From the NCBI GenBank assembly GCA_934548045.1, contig CAKTEM010000012.1, positions 27,121 to 91,120 on the forward strand: a stretch of 64,000 nt of DNA. The letters run 5' to 3'. Source of the stretch: an uncultured Faecalibacterium sp. (lineage in GTDB: Bacteria; Bacillota; Clostridia; Oscillospirales; Ruminococcaceae). Position numbers and translations under genes: made by a program. Below the pieces are notes generated by a model. That model was not told the DNA's origin. It was given only the letters and a program-made list of their open reading frames with translations, and ran no database searches. Below are positions 16,824 through 25,640 of this stretch, piece by piece (the stretch's first letter is position 1; every line of letters starts with the position of its first letter).

Positions 16824-17849
16824 ATGGAAATCAAAACTGAAATGCGACCGGCCGACGCTGCCGGGATCGCCCGTGCCGCCGAACTGCTGAAGCAGGGCGA
16901 GATCGTAGCTCTGCCGACCGAGACGGTCTACGGCATTGCAGCCGATGCCCGGAATGGAGAAGCCGTCGCGAAAATTTTCAAGGCGAAGGGTCGTCCGCAG
17001 GACAATCCGCTGATCGTACATGTGACCGGCCCGGAGATGCTGCCCGGCCTCGTCAGTGAGGTGCCAGAGCGCGCCCAGCTGCTGATGGCGGCGTTCTGCC
17101 CCGGCCCGTTGACGATCATCATGCCGCGCGGCCCGGAAGTCGCCGCAGAATGCTGTGCCGGTCTGGATACCGTCGGCATCCGGATGCCAAGCCACCCGGT
17201 CGCACGGGCGGTCATCGAGCAGAGCGGCTGTGCTTTTGCAGCACCGTCGGCTAACCTGTCCGGTAAACCCAGCCCCACCAACGCGCAGGACGTCTATACC
17301 GATATGGATGGCCGTCTGCCGCTGATTCTGGATGGTGGTGACTGCGCCGTGGGCGTGGAATCCACCGTTATTTCGGTCGTGGGCGACAAGCCGACTCTGT
17401 TCCGCCCGGGTCACATCACGCTGGAAGACCTCGAGCGTGCGCTGGGCGAGGAAGTCGAGGTGTCGAAAGCCATCCTCGAAAAACTGCCGGAGGGCGCGGT
17501 CGTCCGCAGCCCGGGTATGAAATACAAGCACTACGCGCCCAAGGCAGATGTAACGCTGCTGGAGGGCAGCTTTGAAAAGTTCAAGGCTTATGTCGATGCC
17601 CACGCCGACCAGAACCCCAGCTGTCTCTGCTTCACCGGCGAGGCCGAAAAGCTCGACTGGCCGAGTGTGGAGTATGGCCGTGAGGGTGACGGCGCAGATC
17701 AGGCAAAGCATATCTTCCGCTGCCTGCGCGCGCTGGATGAGCAGGGCGACAGCGTGGTTTACGCTCGTTGTCCGCAGAAGGACGGCCTGTCGATGGCGGT
17801 GTACAACCGTCTTATCCGTGCGGCAGCCTTCCGGGTGATCCAGCTATGA
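16824..17849 (+). CDS. tsaC: threonylcarbamoyl-AMP synthase (Sua5/YwlC type)
   Basis: 341 residues, the longer Sua5 form. The YrdC domain (about 10-200) shows KGRPQDNPLIVHV, and a C-terminal Sua5 domain starts after SPGMKYKHYAPKAD (about 232-245). It makes threonylcarbamoyl-adenylate from Thr, bicarbonate and ATP, the first step of t6A37 tRNA modification. It sits between prfA and coaE, and its stop overlaps the coaE start. Confidence 0.95.
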   Translation: MEIKTEMRPADAAGIARAAELLKQGEIVALPTETVYGIAADARNGEAVAKIFKAKGRPQDNPLIVHVTGPEMLPGLVSEVPERAQLLMAAFCPGPLTIIMPRGPEVAAECCAGLDTVGIRMPSHPVARAVIEQSGCAFAAPSANLSGKPSPTNAQDVYTDMDGRLPLILDGGDCAVGVESTVISVVGDKPTLFRPGHITLEDLERALGEEVEVSKAILEKLPEGAVVRSPGMKYKHYAPKADVTLLEGSFEKFKAYVDAHADQNPSCLCFTGEAEKLDWPSVEYGREGDGADQAKHIFRCLRALDEQGDSVVYARCPQKDGLSMAVYNRLIRAAAFRVIQL

Positions 17850-18463
17850 TGACGCTGGGGATCACCGGGCGGAGCGGCTGTGGAAAATCCACCGTAACAG
17901 GTGTGTTTTCCCGTCATGGCGTGCCGCTAGCGGATGCAGACCAGATCTCTCGGGAGATTTTATTGCCGAGTTCGCCGCTGCTGCCAAAGCTGGCGGAACG
18001 GTTCGGGGATGATATCCTAAACCCGGACGGAACCCTGAACCGCCGCCTGCTGGCTGACCGTGCCTTTGCGACGCCGGAAGGGAAGATTGCGCTGGACAAC
18101 ATCACCCATCCGGAGATCATCGCCCGGATCCGTGCCGCAAAGCAGAAAGCGGAATCGGACGGCGCGGAGCTATTCGTGCTGGATGGCGCGGTCATCGTCG
18201 GCACCGCCGCCGAAGCGGAATGTGATAAGCTTCTGGTCGTGACCGCTCCCTTTGAGACGAGCGTGGCACGCATTGCGGCCCGGGATGGCATCGCGCCTGA
18301 GATGGCCGAACGCCGACTCAACGCCCAGACGCCGGAAGCGGTGCTGACCTCCAAGGCCGACTATGTTCTTTGCAATGATGCTGATATCGACACTTTGACC
18401 GCCCGGACAGAGGCTCTGTATCAGGAGCTTCTGGCGCAGGGTGGGTCGGAAGGCAGGGTGTGA
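17846..18463 (+). CDS. coaE: dephospho-CoA kinase
   Basis: 205 residues. P-loop GRSGCGKST at the N-terminus, DADQISRE as the family's substrate-site motif and a LID-like segment ARDGIAPEMAERRL near 155. It phosphorylates dephospho-CoA in the last step of coenzyme A synthesis. ATG 17846 overlaps the tsaC stop codon by four bases, indicating coupled translation. Confidence 0.93.
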   Translation: MMTLGITGRSGCGKSTVTGVFSRHGVPLADADQISREILLPSSPLLPKLAERFGDDILNPDGTLNRRLLADRAFATPEGKIALDNITHPEIIARIRAAKQKAESDGAELFVLDGAVIVGTAAEAECDKLLVVTAPFETSVARIAARDGIAPEMAERRLNAQTPEAVLTSKADYVLCNDADIDTLTARTEALYQELLAQGGSEGRV

Positions 18464-18470
18464 TCGTCCG

Positions 18471-19037
18471 TTGAAGAAACTGATGCGCGGCTTTGTGGCC
18501 GTGTTTCTGGTGCTGATGGTGGTTCTGGCTTTGCCGCCAGTGCGAAAGACCGTCGAGCGGCAGTTCTATCCGCAGAAATATCAGGACGAAGTGGAACTGT
18601 GGGCGGATGAATACGACCTCGACCCACTTCTTGTGGATGCCTTTATCCGGACGGAGAGCGGCTTCGACGCAGGGGCAACGTCCACCGTCGGGGCAAGAGG
18701 GCTGATGCAAATGACCGAGGAGACTTTCCTCTGGCTCCGGGGCAAGATGACCGATACGGAAAATCTGACCTTCGATGACCTGTATGACCCGGCGGTGAGC
18801 ATCCGGTTCGGGTGCTACTATCTCCATCTGTGCTTGGTGCGGTACAACGGCGATGTCGCCACGGCCGCCGCAGCCTATCACAGCGGATGGGGAACCGTGG
18901 ATGCCCTGCTCCGGCAGGAGGAACACTCGGCGGACGGCGTGACCCTGAAAGGCTTCCCATATAGCCAGATGCACCACTATGTTGAAAAAATCCAGGCCTG
19001 CTACGGCGTTTATACCAGCCTGTATGCAGGAGATTGA
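18471..19037 (+). CDS. lytic transglycosylase (SLT domain)
   Basis: 188 residues with an N-terminal membrane anchor or uncleaved signal (about 5-25). The Slt/goose-lysozyme domain has catalytic Glu in RTESGF, the ARGLMQM motif and the AYHSGWGTV repeat motif. It cleaves peptidoglycan glycan strands at the cell surface. The start is uncertain: TTG 18471 keeps the basic residues before the anchor, and ATG 18483 is the alternative. It begins seven bases after coaE stops, so it is co-transcribed. Confidence 0.85.
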   Translation: MKKLMRGFVAVFLVLMVVLALPPVRKTVERQFYPQKYQDEVELWADEYDLDPLLVDAFIRTESGFDAGATSTVGARGLMQMTEETFLWLRGKMTDTENLTFDDLYDPAVSIRFGCYYLHLCLVRYNGDVATAAAAYHSGWGTVDALLRQEEHSADGVTLKGFPYSQMHHYVEKIQACYGVYTSLYAGD

Positions 19038-19117
19038 CCCAGAATAAACTGCGGCATGTCGAAAGGCAGAGCAGTTTAAAATATAAGAACCACAAATGAA
19101 AGGCAGGAGAAAAATCT

Positions 19118-20521
19118 ATGGCAGAAAAAACTCCGGCTCAGCAGCTGGCCGATAAGCTGCTCTATACGCCTGCATACGCAGGTGACAAGGATGCCTCTGT
19201 CAAGCAGGCAGCCCATGACTTCGCTGAGGGCTACAAAAAGTTCCTCAACGCAGGTAAGACCGAGCGCGAAGTAGCCGCCGAGAGCGAGCAGATGCTCAAG
19301 GACGCAGGCTACGAACTGTTCGACCCCAAGAAGACCTACAAGCCCGGCGACAAGGTATACTTTGTCCAGCTGAACAAGGCAATCGTGGCGTCCACCATCG
19401 GTACGCGCAGCTTTGAGGAGGGCTTCCACCTCGTCATCGCTCACACCGACAGCCCCCGTCTCGATCTGCGCCCGACTCCGCTGTACGAGTCCAACCACTT
19501 GAGCTACTTCAAGACCCACTACTATGGCGGTATCCGCAAGTATCAGTGGGGTACCATGCCGCTGGCCATCCACGGCGTCTTCTCCCGTGCGGATGGCACC
19601 ACCGTTTCTGTCAGCATCGGTGAGGACGAGAGCGACCCCGTCTTCTGCATCACCGACCTGCTGCCCCACCTTGGTGCAGAGCAGAATCAGCGCACGCTGA
19701 GCGAGGGCCTGAAAGCTGAGGAACTGAACATCCTCATCGGTTCTGACGCAGTTGGCGACGAGAACGTCAAGGAAGCTGTCAAGCTGAACACCATGATCCT
19801 CCTCAACGAGAAGTATGGCATCACCGAGAAGGACTTCACCCGTGCTGAGATCGAGATCGTTCCGGCGCACAAGGCTCGTGATGTCGGCTTTGACCGTTCG
19901 ATGGTCGGCGGCTACGGCCACGATGACCGTGTTGACGCTTATCCGGCTCTGGTGGCTGAGATCGAGACCAAGAACCCGGCTTTCACCACCGTTTGTGTCC
20001 TGACCGACAAAGAGGAAATCGGCTCTGACGGCGTGACCGGTATGCAGAGCATGTATGTCTTCCACTTCATGCAGCAGCTCTGCCGCACCGCAGGCCAGAA
20101 CGATATCGTCGCATTCCAGAACAGCGTCTGCCTGTCTGCCGACGTTACCGCTGCGTATGACCCGTCCTGGGCTTCTGCGTTCGAGCCGATGAACGGTACC
20201 TATGCAGGCCGCGGCATTGCTCTGTTCAAGTACACCGGCAGCCGTGGCAAGAGCGCGGCAAACGATGCTTCTGCTGAGCTGGTCGGCTACGTCACCCGTA
20301 TGATGGACGAGAACAACGTCGCATGGCAGATCGGCGAGCTGGGCCGTCTGGATCTGGGCGGCGGCGGCACCATCGCAAAGTATGTCGCAAACCGTGGCAT
20401 CCCGGTCATCGACATCGGCGTGCCGGTGCTGTCCATGCACTCTCCGTTCGAGGTCATCCACAAGACCGACCTGTACATGGCATACCGCGCATTTGCACTG
20501 TTCAATAACGCACAGCAGTAA
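19118..20521 (+). CDS. M18 family aminopeptidase
   Basis: 467 residues. Zinc-ligand motifs are present: AHTDSPRLD (about 107-115), DKEEIGSDG (near 294) with the catalytic glutamate, and MHSPFEV near the C-terminus. M18 enzymes are cytoplasmic dodecamers that trim acidic or neutral N-terminal residues from peptides. AGGCAGGAG precedes the ATG. It is followed by its own terminator. Confidence 0.93.
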   Translation: MAEKTPAQQLADKLLYTPAYAGDKDASVKQAAHDFAEGYKKFLNAGKTEREVAAESEQMLKDAGYELFDPKKTYKPGDKVYFVQLNKAIVASTIGTRSFEEGFHLVIAHTDSPRLDLRPTPLYESNHLSYFKTHYYGGIRKYQWGTMPLAIHGVFSRADGTTVSVSIGEDESDPVFCITDLLPHLGAEQNQRTLSEGLKAEELNILIGSDAVGDENVKEAVKLNTMILLNEKYGITEKDFTRAEIEIVPAHKARDVGFDRSMVGGYGHDDRVDAYPALVAEIETKNPAFTTVCVLTDKEEIGSDGVTGMQSMYVFHFMQQLCRTAGQNDIVAFQNSVCLSADVTAAYDPSWASAFEPMNGTYAGRGIALFKYTGSRGKSAANDASAELVGYVTRMMDENNVAWQIGELGRLDLGGGGTIAKYVANRGIPVIDIGVPVLSMHSPFEVIHKTDLYMAYRAFALFNNAQQ

Positions 20522-20535
20522 TCCCACATATAGCG

Positions 20536-20575
20536 ACGCCCCGAGGAGTTTTCAAAGGCTCTTCGGGGCGTTTTT
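20536..20575 (+). terminator. terminator after M18 aminopeptidase
   Basis: ACGCCCCGA (from 20536) pairs with TCGGGGCGT (to 20571), followed by TTTTT. Confidence 0.85.
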
Positions 20576-20578
20576 GCG

Positions 20579-21394
20579 CTATCTGACGACCTGCTCCACG
20601 GTGCAGAAGGTGAAGCCTTGGTCTTTGTACCACTGGATGATGTCGGGCAGAGCCTCGGCGGTGGTACGGGTCGTGTTGGAGTCGTGCATCAGGACGATGC
20701 ACTTGGTCTGCTCACCGGTTTCCCGGACGATGTTCCGGAAGATGGTGGACGCGCTGGGCTTTCCGCCCACGGCATCCTCGGCGCAGACGTTCCAGTCGAC
20801 CCAGTGCAGACCCTTTTCCTCAACTTCAGATTTGAGCTGCTTCATCAGGTCGTGGCCGCCGTAACGTCGGCTGACCGTGTTGGTGCTGCCGCCCGGGAAT
20901 CGCAGATAATGGATGCTGTCGACGGCGGTATAAGGGGATATCCGCTCTTTCAGAAGGGCGATGTCTTTCCAGTAGGCGTCTGAACTGCGGTAGATGTCGC
21001 TGTACTCGTGGGAGGCTGAGTGGAACGCAATCTGATGCCCGGCGGAGGAAGCGTCCGCAATTAGGGGAAGATACTTGTCGTTGTAACCGGTGGCAACGAC
21101 AAAGAAGGTCGCGCGGACACCGGCAGCGTTCAGCGCGTCGAGGACGGCCTGTGTCGTTTTGCTGGGGCCGTCGTCGAAGGTCAGACAGACCCATTTCTCC
21201 GGCTCTGGTTCAGGCTCCGGCGCAGAGGGCGCCGGTGCAGAGCTTGCAAATGTGGTGTCCGGCAGGGGAGTCAGGTCGCTTTCAAGACAGCCGACTGTCG
21301 GGGAAGAAAGCGTTTGCCCCAGAAATATCCCGGCCACAAGCCCGGTCAGCAGCAGCCCGGCACCGCACAAAAAAGTTTTTTTGGAGAATTTCAT
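20579..21394 (-). CDS. polysaccharide deacetylase (CE4 family), secreted or membrane-anchored
   Basis: 271 residues. An N-terminal signal anchor (about 5-28) is followed by a Pro/Glu-rich linker (APSAPEPEPEPE). The NodB domain has TFDDGP (catalytic Asp), HSASH metal histidines, RFPGGS and LMHDS. It probably removes acetyl groups from peptidoglycan or another surface polymer, outside the membrane. The gene is convergent with the aminopeptidase, whose terminator lies four bases from its stop. Confidence 0.9.
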   Translation of the reverse strand: MKFSKKTFLCGAGLLLTGLVAGIFLGQTLSSPTVGCLESDLTPLPDTTFASSAPAPSAPEPEPEPEKWVCLTFDDGPSKTTQAVLDALNAAGVRATFFVVATGYNDKYLPLIADASSAGHQIAFHSASHEYSDIYRSSDAYWKDIALLKERISPYTAVDSIHYLRFPGGSTNTVSRRYGGHDLMKQLKSEVEEKGLHWVDWNVCAEDAVGGKPSASTIFRNIVRETGEQTKCIVLMHDSNTTRTTAEALPDIIQWYKDQGFTFCTVEQVVR

Positions 21395-21477
21395 CGAAAA
21401 AACCTCCTCTGTATGCTGTTTCTCATAAAATAAGTGCTGATATAGAATATGACTGCAAAAAAAATCTATGAAAACGC

Positions 21478-21506
21478 TTGACAGAACTGGGATTGTATGG
21501 TATTAT
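21478..21506 (+). promoter_or_regulatory. promoter of tRNA-Leu(GAG)
   Basis: Consensus TTGACA (21478-21483), 17 bp, TATTAT (21501-21506), 65 bp before the tRNA. Confidence 0.75.
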
Positions 21507-21570
21507 ACTGAGGCAGTCAGCGATACGGTTTCAAACCTCAGGAACTGAATGGACTGCGAAAACTGAATAT

Positions 21571-21654
21571 GCGAGGGTGGCGGAACTGGCAGACGCGCAC
21601 GTTTGAGGTGCGTGTGGTTTATCCTTGGGGGTTCAAATCCCCTCCCTCGCACCA
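21571..21654 (+). tRNA. tRNA-Leu (anticodon GAG)
   Basis: Acceptor arms GCGAGGG and CCCTCGC. Anticodon stem CACGT/GCGTG with loop TTGAGGT gives GAG. There is a long class II variable arm, a GGTTCAAATC T-arm, and the 3' CCA is encoded. Confidence 0.95.
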
Positions 21655-21656
21655 GA

Positions 21657-21706
21657 GAAAACCACAAAGTACTGATGATTCAATACTTCGTGGTTTTTCT
21701 TTTTGT
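21657..21706 (+). terminator. terminator after tRNA-Leu(GAG)
   Basis: AAACCAC...AAGTA pairs with TACTT...GTGGTTT (one mismatch), followed by a T-rich tail. Confidence 0.75.
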
Positions 21707-21741
21707 GAATAGAACAAAAAGAAAACGGAGAGCGAGAATGA

Positions 21742-22263
21742 TATGTACCCCAGAAACGGGAACGTGTCATCATTGTAGGGTTCCGAAAAGACTTGAAAGT
21801 GGATTTCCATTTTCCACCGTTGGAGATTACCGATGAAAACGAGTATGTTCCACTTGGAAGTGTGCTTCAAAAAGAGGTGCCAGAAAAATACTTTTTCAGC
21901 GAAAAAGCAGTGGCCGGAATGATCAAGAACCGGGAAGCGATGAACAAGGGCAGAGCGCAGGATATCACGAAACCGTGTAACACGGTCGGTGCGCATCTTG
22001 CCAAAGTTTCGCTGAACAGTACAGACCCGGTGCTGCTGGAAAAGGGGAGATACCGCAGATTTACACCGCGCGAAGTTGCCCGAATACAGTCGTTTCCGGA
22101 AACATTTGAACTGATTGGAAGCGAGTCGGCACAGTATCGGGCGTTGGGAAATGCGATTCCGCCGGTCATGTTCTGGTATGTGGCACATGCCGTGTCGGAA
22201 CAGTTTCCAAGAGAAGATCGAACGAGTGATTTGCCTTGCACTTCTCCCCAAAATCCGCTATAA
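21742..22263 (+). pseudogene. C-terminal remnant of a C5-cytosine DNA methyltransferase
   Basis: The frame encodes YVPQKRERVIIVGFR (motif VIII region) directly after an in-frame TGA. It then continues through a specificity-domain tail, NTVGAH (motif IX) and RRFTPREVARIQSFP with YRALGNAIPP (motif X). Motifs I to VI, including the catalytic PCQ cysteine and the SAM-binding FxGxG, are absent upstream. The piece cannot be an active methyltransferase. An AATGAT just before it could be a frameshifted N-D of the usual N-D-Y-G-V-P-Q. It lies directly after a tRNA-Leu gene and terminator, suggesting a decayed restriction-modification or integrated element. Its tail contains the promoter of the next gene. 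Confidence 0.8.
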
Positions 22264-22264
22264 T
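22236..22264 (+). promoter_or_regulatory. promoter of phosphatase-LOG pair
   Basis: TTGCAC (22236-22241), 17 bp, TATAAT (22259-22264), inside the end of the methyltransferase remnant. Confidence 0.75.
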
Positions 22265-22295
22265 GCAGAGGAATGAGAAGAAGGGAAGAGCAGAC

Positions 22296-22904
22296 ATGCA
22301 GATTTATTTACTCCGCCACGGGCAGACCGCGTACAATGCGGAAAAGCGTTATCAGGGTCAGCGAGATATTCCGCTGTCGCCGGAGGGGATGGCAAAGCTC
22401 CAGCGAGCCGATTTTGACCCGGCGGTGGTGTATGTTACGCCGCTCCAGCGGACGAGCCAGACGGCGCATATTTTGTTTCCGAACGCAAAGCTTGTGCCGG
22501 TGGATGAGCTGAAAGAGATGTGCTTTGGCAGTTTTGAGGGGCGGCATTTCGTCGAGGTTGAGCATGACCCGGAGTATCTCGAGTGGGTCGAAGCCAACAG
22601 CAAGGCCGATCATCCGGACGGGGAGCGGAAGCAGGATTTCTGCGACCGGGTCTGCAAGGCGTTTTCGGAATTGGTAGACAAAGCACTGGCGGACGGGAAA
22701 GAGCAGCTTGTCATCCTCGCCCACGGCGGAACCCAGATGGCGGTCATGGAGCGGTTCGCGCTGCCGCACAAGACCTTCCACGAGTGGTGCGGCCCGAACG
22801 CTGGCGGCTATCTGCTGAACGCGGATGAGTGGCCGGAGAAACATATTCTGCGAGTAATGAAAAAAGTGCAGTACACGAAAGATGGAGCAGGAGAGAGCGT
22901 ATGA
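22296..22904 (+). CDS. histidine phosphatase family protein (phosphoglycerate mutase-like)
   Basis: 202 residues. The RHGQT catalytic motif starts at residue 7, and the second histidine lies in LAHGGTQ (about 152-158). Members remove phosphate through a phosphohistidine; substrates range from 3-phosphoglycerate to alpha-ribazole phosphate. CobC-type context is absent, so the substrate is open. ATG 22296 is chosen because the sequence upstream holds the promoter. The stop overlaps the start of the next gene. Confidence 0.85.
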   Translation: MQIYLLRHGQTAYNAEKRYQGQRDIPLSPEGMAKLQRADFDPAVVYVTPLQRTSQTAHILFPNAKLVPVDELKEMCFGSFEGRHFVEVEHDPEYLEWVEANSKADHPDGERKQDFCDRVCKAFSELVDKALADGKEQLVILAHGGTQMAVMERFALPHKTFHEWCGPNAGGYLLNADEWPEKHILRVMKKVQYTKDGAGESV

Positions 22905-23431
22905 ATATCACGGTTTATCTTGGGGCCAATGAGGGCGACGCCCCATCGCTGAAACAGGCAGTTCAGGAGTTGGGAACTTGGATTGGCAAGAGTGGACATG
23001 CTTTGATTTACGGAGGCTCTCGCTGTGGGTTGATGGGAGAAATTGCCGAAAGTGTCCTGAACGCAGGCGGTGAGGTAACTGGCGTAGAACCGCAGTTTTT
23101 TGTGGATGGCGAGTTGCAGCACGAGGGTCTGACAAAGCTCATTGTCACACAGGATATGACGGAACGCAAGACGAAAATGATTGAACTCGGAGATGCGTTT
23201 ATTGCATTTCCGGGCGGAACCGGTACGCTGGAAGAGATTGCCGAAGTAATGTCGAAGGTGTCACTCAAGCATCTGGATGCGCCCTGCATTTTGTATAATC
23301 TGAATGGCTATTATGACGGCTTGAAAGAGCTTTTGAACAAAATGATTTCAATGGGATTGTCCTCAAAAGAGCGTCAGAACGGGATTTATTTTGCCGAGAC
23401 ACTGGACGAGATCAAGGAAATTCTGAAATAA
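22901..23431 (+). CDS. LOG-family protein (cytokinin riboside 5'-monophosphate phosphoribohydrolase-like)
   Basis: 176 residues with a Rossmann fold: YGGSRCGLMG (about 37-46) and the family signature PGGTGTLEE (about 104-112). LOG enzymes release the base from nucleoside 5'-monophosphates; they were once annotated as lysine decarboxylases. The gene overlaps the phosphatase by four bases (ATGA), so the two are translationally coupled and could act in sequence on nucleotide damage products (inference). Confidence 0.88.
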   Translation: MNITVYLGANEGDAPSLKQAVQELGTWIGKSGHALIYGGSRCGLMGEIAESVLNAGGEVTGVEPQFFVDGELQHEGLTKLIVTQDMTERKTKMIELGDAFIAFPGGTGTLEEIAEVMSKVSLKHLDAPCILYNLNGYYDGLKELLNKMISMGLSSKERQNGIYFAETLDEIKEILK

Positions 23432-23443
23432 ACAAAACAGAAA

Positions 23444-23495
23444 ACCCCTGAAACTACGTTTCTATCACAGAAGTGTAATTTCAGGGGTCGTTTCT
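23444..23495. terminator. terminator between LOG gene and thiD
   Basis: CCCCTGAAA near 23446 pairs with TTTCAGGGG near 23478, with extra inner pairs. It lies between convergent genes. Confidence 0.65.
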
Positions 23496-23508
23496 ATATG
23501 AAAAGGTA

Positions 23509-24309
23509 TTAGTCGAGGACAAAATCGCCGTTCAATGCGAACATGTGGTTCATCGGGCCGGAACCGTGGCCCAAATCGAGCATGGCCGATAGTGCGCCGG
23601 AAATGTACGCTTTGGCACGCTCTACCGAGGTGTCCAAATCATAGCCCTTTGCGAGGTTGGATGCAATCGCGCTGGACAGGGTGCAGCCGGTGCCGTGAGT
23701 GTTGGGGTTGTTAATGCGGCGTCCACGGAACCACTTTCCGCTGCCATTGCGCCACAAAAGGTCGTCGGCATCGTTGATTTGGTGGCCACCCTTGCAGAGG
23801 ACTGCACAGCCGTATTTTTCGCTGATGAGCTTTGCGGCGGCTTCCATATCGTCGGCATTTTTGATGGTTAAGCCGGACAAAATCTCTGCCTCGGGGATGT
23901 TCGGGGTCACGACCTCAGAAATCGGAAGTAATTCCTGCGTCAGAGCCTGCACGGCATCATCCCGGAGAAGCTTGGAGCCGGAGGTGGCGACCATGACCGG
24001 GTCGACGACGATGTGCTTTGCGTGGTATTTGTCGAGTTTTTTGGCGATGGTATGGATAAGTTCTGCTGAAGAAACCATACCGATTTTCACGGCATCCGGA
24101 TAGATATCGGTAAACACGGCGTCGAGCTGCTCGCCCAGAAACTTGGGCGTCGTCTCAAAAATATCGGTCACTCCGGTCGTGTTTTGTGCGGTCAGGGCGG
24201 TGATTGCGCTCATGGCAAATACGCCGTTGGCGGTCATGGTTTTGATATCCGCCTGAATTCCTGCACCGCCGCTGGAATCGCTGCCTGCAATCGTTAAAGC
24301 TGTTTTCAT
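23509..24309 (-). CDS. thiD: hydroxymethylpyrimidine/phosphomethylpyrimidine kinase
   Basis: 266 residues, standard for ThiD. TIAGSDSSGGAGIQAD at the N-terminus binds HMP. VDPVMVATSG (about 111-120) and NTHGTGCT (about 210-217, anion hole and catalytic Cys/Asp region) are family signatures. It phosphorylates HMP twice for thiamine synthesis or salvage. Some homologues are pyridoxal kinases, but the motif set fits ThiD. AAGGAG precedes the ATG. No TPP riboswitch is seen in its short leader. Confidence 0.92.
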   Translation of the reverse strand: MKTALTIAGSDSSGGAGIQADIKTMTANGVFAMSAITALTAQNTTGVTDIFETTPKFLGEQLDAVFTDIYPDAVKIGMVSSAELIHTIAKKLDKYHAKHIVVDPVMVATSGSKLLRDDAVQALTQELLPISEVVTPNIPEAEILSGLTIKNADDMEAAAKLISEKYGCAVLCKGGHQINDADDLLWRNGSGKWFRGRRINNPNTHGTGCTLSSAIASNLAKGYDLDTSVERAKAYISGALSAMLDLGHGSGPMNHMFALNGDFVLD

Positions 24310-24334
24310 ACAAAAACACTCCTTTCTTTTGTCC

Positions 24335-24363
24335 AGAATACCACAGTCCGACAGGATTTGCAA
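24335..24363 (-). promoter_or_regulatory. promoter of thiD
   Basis: Minus strand: TTGCAA (24358-24363), 17 bp, TATTCT (24335-24340), giving a leader of only about 20 nt. Confidence 0.65.
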
Positions 24364-24441
24364 GAAAAAGCAGCGTACCTCTTTTATATGTGGGCAAAGC
24401 GTGGTAAAATAGAAAAAATACACGATGTGGAGGGGCAAAAA

Positions 24442-25398
24442 ATGGAAATCAAGTCGGTTGCGGTACTGGGCGCAGGTGCAGTTGGTTCGTATGTGATTTG
24501 GGGCCTTTCGCAAAAGAGTGATGTCCGGCTGGGAATCGTTGCAGAAGGCGCACGCGCCGAGCGTCTGAAACGGGATGGCTGTGCCATCAACGGGAAAGTT
24601 TATCGGCCGGAAGTCTGGACGCCGCAGGAAGCACATGATGCCGATTTGCTTATTGTTTCGCTGAAATATGGCGCACTGCCCGGCGCGATGGAGAGCATCC
24701 GTGAAATTGTTGGGGAACATACCACGGTCATGAGCCTGATGAATGGCGTGGACAGCGAAGAACTGATCGCGGCCGAAGTGGGCAAGGACTGCCTTGTGTA
24801 TTCGCTGATAAAAATTGCCTCCCACAAAGAGGACGACGGATACCATTTTGACCCAGAAACGACGGTCGGCATCATTTTTGGTGAGATTTCCGCGCCTTTC
24901 CAGAGCGAACGGGTGAAGGCGATTGAAGAACTTTTTGCAGATACGGGAATCCGTTGCCGGGTGACCGAAAATATTCGGGAAGAAATGTGGAGCAAATTCC
25001 GCCTGAATGTCTGCAATAATCTTCCGCAGGCAATTCTCGGCGCAGGTGTGGGCTGCTATCGTGACAGCGTACACATGAAAGCTATCAGCGACGGCCTTCG
25101 CCGGGAATTGGAAGCAATCGCGACTGCAAAAGGAATTGACATCAGCAAGGTGGATAAAATGTCCGGACGGGGATGTGCTGTTCCGCCAATTGCGCGATAT
25201 TCTACGCTGCAGGATCTGGACGCAGGACGTCATACCGAGATTGATATGTTCTCCGGTGCGCTGATAAAAATGGGAAGAGAACTGAAGATCCCGACGCCTT
25301 ACAACGAATATACCTACCACATGATAAAGGCCCTCGAAGAGAAAAACGACGGAAAATTTAATTATACCGGCGACGAAGAGCTGACTTGGGCGAAGTGA
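24442..25398 (+). CDS. ketopantoate reductase (ApbA/PanE family)
   Basis: 318 residues. An N-terminal Rossmann fold with GAGAVGSY (about 11-18) for NADPH, VSLKYG and SLMNGVDSEE in the middle, and an all-helical C-terminal ApbA_C domain (about 180-315) with NNLPQ. It reduces 2-dehydropantoate to pantoate in pantothenate synthesis; many Firmicutes carry paralogues acting on other 2-keto acids. GGAGGGG seven bases before ATG 24442 fixes the start. It is divergent from thiD. Confidence 0.85.
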   Translation: MEIKSVAVLGAGAVGSYVIWGLSQKSDVRLGIVAEGARAERLKRDGCAINGKVYRPEVWTPQEAHDADLLIVSLKYGALPGAMESIREIVGEHTTVMSLMNGVDSEELIAAEVGKDCLVYSLIKIASHKEDDGYHFDPETTVGIIFGEISAPFQSERVKAIEELFADTGIRCRVTENIREEMWSKFRLNVCNNLPQAILGAGVGCYRDSVHMKAISDGLRRELEAIATAKGIDISKVDKMSGRGCAVPPIARYSTLQDLDAGRHTEIDMFSGALIKMGRELKIPTPYNEYTYHMIKALEEKNDGKFNYTGDEELTWAK

Positions 25399-25490
25399 AT
25401 CCCAAAAGTTAGATAAACAAAGAATGAATTGAAATTTGTATGGTACCGGACCTAGGCTGTTTAGTTTTAATTTGAATCGGCAGTCATTAT

Positions 25491-25538
25491 GGAGGAGTGA
25501 TTCGGCGTTTTCTCATAGAAAGAGATTCCTCCTTTTTT
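25491..25538 (+). terminator. probable terminator downstream of panE-like gene
   Basis: GGAGGA (25491-25496) pairs with TCCTCC (25527-25532), followed by TTTTTT. The loop is long. Nothing else is recognised between 25399 and 25588. Confidence 0.45.
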
Positions 25539-25588
25539 CGTGAAAAATCCCTTTCGTCCCATCAAGAACGGTTCTCATATAGTTACAA

Positions 25589-25635
25589 AACAAAAAGCCC
25601 ACAACTACACGAACTAACGTGCAATTGTGGACTTT
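25589..25635 (-). terminator. terminator of tRNA-Leu(TAA)
   Basis: Arms CCCACAA (25598-25604) and TTGTGG (25625-25630) with inner CACG/CGTG pairing. The run that reads as U lies on the minus-strand 3' side. Confidence 0.65.
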
Positions 25636-25640
25636 CATCA

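Noticed and set aside
21470..21490. CcpA (cre) site TGAAAACGCTTGACA overlapping the tRNA-Leu promoter, with similar CGCTTGAC strings before other promoters
   Set aside because: The spacing is one base too long for cre, and the resemblance comes from a TTGACA box preceded by A-rich DNA.
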